Assembly: GCA_035512575.1 (NCBI GenBank)
Contig: DATKDT010000073.1
Coordinates: 1-64,000, forward strand
Direction: 5' to 3'
DNA: 64,000 nt
Source of the DNA: JALYRV01 sp035512575
GTDB taxonomy: Bacteria > Acidobacteriota > Vicinamibacteria > Vicinamibacterales > SCN-69-37
The notes under the pieces are model-generated. The model saw nothing but the letters and a program-made list of their open reading frames with translations. It ran no database searches and was not told the DNA's origin. Positions within the stretch are counted from its first letter, which is position 1, and each line of letters starts with the position of its first letter. Both the position numbers and the translations under genes were made by a program. Below are positions 61,882-64,000 of the stretch, piece after piece.

Positions 61882-63237
61882 CTACGGCTCAGCCGGTCCC
61901 CATGAGCCGGCTGCGTATTTAAGAGGATGCGGCGGCGCTTCGAGCAGTGGCTGGAAGAGATCCCAGGATCGCTCGACCCAGTCCGCGCGGACGAAAAGTG
62001 TCTGATCTCCCTGCATGACGTCGCGCAGGAGCGTTTCATACGCATCGGCCAGTGGCCCGAACGCGTCGGCATATTTGAAGTCGAGATGCTCGGGGCGGAC
62101 GCGGATGTGTTCGCCGGGCTCTTTCACGCCGAACGCCAGCGCGAAGCCCTCACTGGGCTGGATGAAAATCGTCAGCCGATCGGGCGCGATGTCGCATCCG
62201 GGAATGCCGCTGAACAGTCGCACCGGCGCGGGCCGGAACTGCACCACGATGCGCGTCGAGCGCTGGCGCAGGCGTTTGCCCGTGCTCAGGACGAACGGCA
62301 CGCCGTGCCAGCGCCAGTTGTCGATGCGCGCCGTGATCGCCGCGAACGTGGCGGTCGCCGATGCCGCGTCGACGCCGGGCTCACCGGTGTAGTCCTCGTA
62401 CTGGCCGAGCACCGCGGCGTCCGGGCTGATCTGCTGCATGGACTGCAGCACCTTCAGCTTCTCGTCGCGCACCGCGTCGGCATCGAACGTGGCCGGCGGC
62501 TCCATCGCGACGTGACAGAGCAGCTGCATGACGTGGTTCTGCAGCATGTCGCGCACCGCGCCGGCCTGCTCGTAGTAGCCCGCGCGCGTGCCGACGCCTT
62601 CCGCTTCGGCGACCGAGATGTCGACGCGCTCGATCCGATCGCGGTTCCACTGCGTCTCGAAAATCGGATTCGCGAAACGGAACACCATCAGGTTCCGCAC
62701 CGTTTCCTTCCCGAGGTAGTGATCGATGCGGTAGATCTGCTGCTCGTCGAAGTGACGGTGGAGCAGGGCATTGAGCGCACGCGCCGATTCCAGGTCGCGG
62801 CCGAACGGTTTTTCGACGACCACGCGCGTGAAGCCGGCGCTGCGGTTGAGCCCGGCGGCGCCCAGCGCCTCGATGGTGGGCGCGAACGCCTGCGGCGGCA
62901 GCGCGAGATAGAAGATGCGGTTGCCCGGCAGGCCGTGCTGCCGTTCGAGCTCCGTGATGTCGGCGGCAATGCGCGCGAAATCCGGGGGCGCGCCCTCGCC
63001 GATGGGCTGATACTGGATCTGCCCCTCATCGAGGCCGGGCAGGGCGTCCGTCGCAATCGCGCGGAACGCCGCGTCGTCGGGATGCGGGTCGCGCGCCACG
63101 CCCAGCACCACGAAGGGCCGCGGCAGCTCGCCGCGCGCGTCGAGGGCGCCGAGCGCCGGCAGCAGCTTCCGGCGGGTCAGGTCGCCGGTCGCGCCGATGA
63201 TCACCAGCAGCACGGGCGGCGTCGCGGCGGCCGTCAC
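61882..63237 (-). CDS. zwf: glucose-6-phosphate 1-dehydrogenase
   Basis: The 451-aa enzyme starts the oxidative pentose phosphate pathway. It shows the NADP motif IGATGDLTRRKLLPAL, the VVEKPFGRDLESAR block, the active-site RIDHYLGKETVRNL and the C-terminal RDVMQGDQTLFVRADWVE. Start is GTG 63237, overlapping the gnd stop (GTGA). It is slightly shorter than the typical 480-490 aa. The gnd-zwf pair gives the two oxidative steps together. A GC-rich hairpin (CGCGGTC/GACCGCG, 61827-61844) lies downstream. Confidence 0.95.
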   Translation of the reverse strand: MTAAATPPVLLVIIGATGDLTRRKLLPALGALDARGELPRPFVVLGVARDPHPDDAAFRAIATDALPGLDEGQIQYQPIGEGAPPDFARIAADITELERQHGLPGNRIFYLALPPQAFAPTIEALGAAGLNRSAGFTRVVVEKPFGRDLESARALNALLHRHFDEQQIYRIDHYLGKETVRNLMVFRFANPIFETQWNRDRIERVDISVAEAEGVGTRAGYYEQAGAVRDMLQNHVMQLLCHVAMEPPATFDADAVRDEKLKVLQSMQQISPDAAVLGQYEDYTGEPGVDAASATATFAAITARIDNWRWHGVPFVLSTGKRLRQRSTRIVVQFRPAPVRLFSGIPGCDIAPDRLTIFIQPSEGFALAFGVKEPGEHIRVRPEHLDFKYADAFGPLADAYETLLRDVMQGDQTLFVRADWVERSWDLFQPLLEAPPHPLKYAAGSWGPAEP

Positions 63238-64000
63238 GTGTCCTTCCGGACGGCGTGGCCGCCGAATTCGGCGCGCAGGGCGGCAAGCATGCGGTACCCG
63301 AAGCTCTCGCGGTCGCGCGACTCGAGCCGCGCGATCAGCGCATGCGTGATCACCGGCGCCGCCACGTCGAGATCGATGGCTTCCTTGACGGTGCCGCGCC
63401 CGAATCCCGAGTCGTCCACCCACGGCGCGATGTCGCCGAGGTCGGCGTCTTTCGCGAGCGCGCGCGCCGACAGGTCGAGCAGCCACGATCGCACGACGCT
63501 GCCGTGCTGCCAGATGCCCGCGATCTGCGCCAGGTCGAGCTGCATCGGCTCTTTCGCTTTCATGATCGCGAAGCCCTCGGCGTACGCCTGCATCAATCCG
63601 TACTCGATGCCGTTGTGGATCATCTTCACGAAGTGGCCCGCGCCGGACGGGCCGACGTGCCCCCAGCCGCGATCGGGCGCAGGCGCCAGGGCCTGCGCGA
63701 TCGGCGTGAGGCGCCCGACGACGTCGGGGGCGCCGCCCAGCATCAGCGAGTATCCGCCATCGCGGCCCCACACGCCGCCGCTGACGCCGGCGTCGACGTA
63801 GCCCAGCCCGAGCGCCGCGAGCGCGCCTGCGCGCCGCATGCTGTCGCCGTACGCCGAGTTGCCGCCGTCGATCAGGAGATCGCCAGGCGAGAGTATCGGG
63901 ACGAGCGCATCGATCGTCGCGTCGACGGCCGCGCCGGCCGGCACCATCATCCACACCGCGCGCGTCGGGGCCAGCGCCGCCGCGAGTGCCTCGAGCGACG
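63234..64000 (-). CDS. gnd: 6-phosphogluconate dehydrogenase (decarboxylating), partial
   Basis: The 3' part of the gene (about 255 codons) is in the window; the start lies beyond the right edge. It has WMMVPAGAAVDATIDAL, DGGNSAYGDSMRRAG (substrate loop), DAGVSGGVWGRDGGYSLMLGG, VGPSGAGHFVKMIHNGIEYGLMQAYAEG with the catalytic Lys and Glu, and WVDDSGFGRGTVKEAIDL. The short C terminus places it in the Gnd-like ~300-aa type rather than the ~470-aa enterobacterial type. The stop overlaps the zwf start. Confidence 0.93.
   Translation of the reverse strand, partial: SLEALAAALAPTRAVWMMVPAGAAVDATIDALVPILSPGDLLIDGGNSAYGDSMRRAGALAALGLGYVDAGVSGGVWGRDGGYSLMLGGAPDVVGRLTPIAQALAPAPDRGWGHVGPSGAGHFVKMIHNGIEYGLMQAYAEGFAIMKAKEPMQLDLAQIAGIWQHGSVVRSWLLDLSARALAKDADLGDIAPWVDDSGFGRGTVKEAIDLDVAAPVITHALIARLESRDRESFGYRMLAALRAEFGGHAVRKDT

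Overview
The window is GC-rich (roughly two thirds G+C by eye) and almost fully coding, with short gaps and many 1-4 bp stop/start overlaps (ATGA, GTGA). The gene content fits an Acidobacteriota genome, most likely a Vicinamibacteria-type soil lineage. The pointers are serine/threonine kinases fused to PD40-type beta-propellers or TPRs, many small repeat elements, and an A-type RNase P RNA. This placement is inferred from gene content; there is no rRNA here to prove it. No tRNA, rRNA or CRISPR array was seen.

Layout. 1-15.4 kb: housekeeping genes (DUF4398-type lipoprotein, radC, metG, tatD, polyprenyl diphosphate synthase, ligA, HtrA protease, sigma-54 response regulator, rnpB, amidohydrolase, sugar epimerase, two tandem secreted paralogues, EEP-family phosphodiesterase). 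15.5-24.6 kb: three receptor-like Ser/Thr kinases and two small membrane-associated proteins. 24.5-32.7 kb (minus strand): an exopolysaccharide/glycan operon with five glycosyltransferases, a polyprenyl-P sugar-1-P transferase and UDP-glucuronate decarboxylase. It faces a divergent ugd-galE-msbA-like operon (32.8-36.9 kb), so UDP-glucose to UDP-glucuronate to UDP-xylose is encoded at one locus. 36.9-43.1 kb: yicC, gmk, rpoZ, coaBC, family-4 uracil-DNA glycosylase, priA. 43.2-46.6 kb: a small chromosomal integron of lower GC, with a frameshifted intI oriented like its cassettes, two well-formed attC sites, one decayed attC and four cassette-borne reading frames. 46.6-59.4 kb: a FecA-like TonB receptor facing a nine-gene minus-strand heme operon (hemA, hemC with an extra C-terminal domain, hemB, hemL, sensor kinase, response regulator, hemE, hemN, hemG). 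Beside hemA lies a 3' remnant of ferrochelatase, followed by dut. 59.4-64 kb: PA2778/PA2779-type pair, zwf and a partial gnd.

Most unusual content. (1) Between two glycosyltransferase genes (28010-28397) lie two copies, in opposite orientation, of a four-helix nested structure. All four helices pair perfectly in both copies but differ in sequence, while the 9-nt terminal loop is identical. This covariation is the signature of a structured RNA. (2) Several housekeeping genes (ligA, coaBC, uracil-DNA glycosylase, priA twice) and the PA2778-type peptidase carry palindromic or tandem-repeat insertions in frame. Relatives of two of them lie in intergenic DNA of the same window. (3) The heme operon carries its own two-component system and has a perfect 11-bp tandem direct repeat upstream of hemA.
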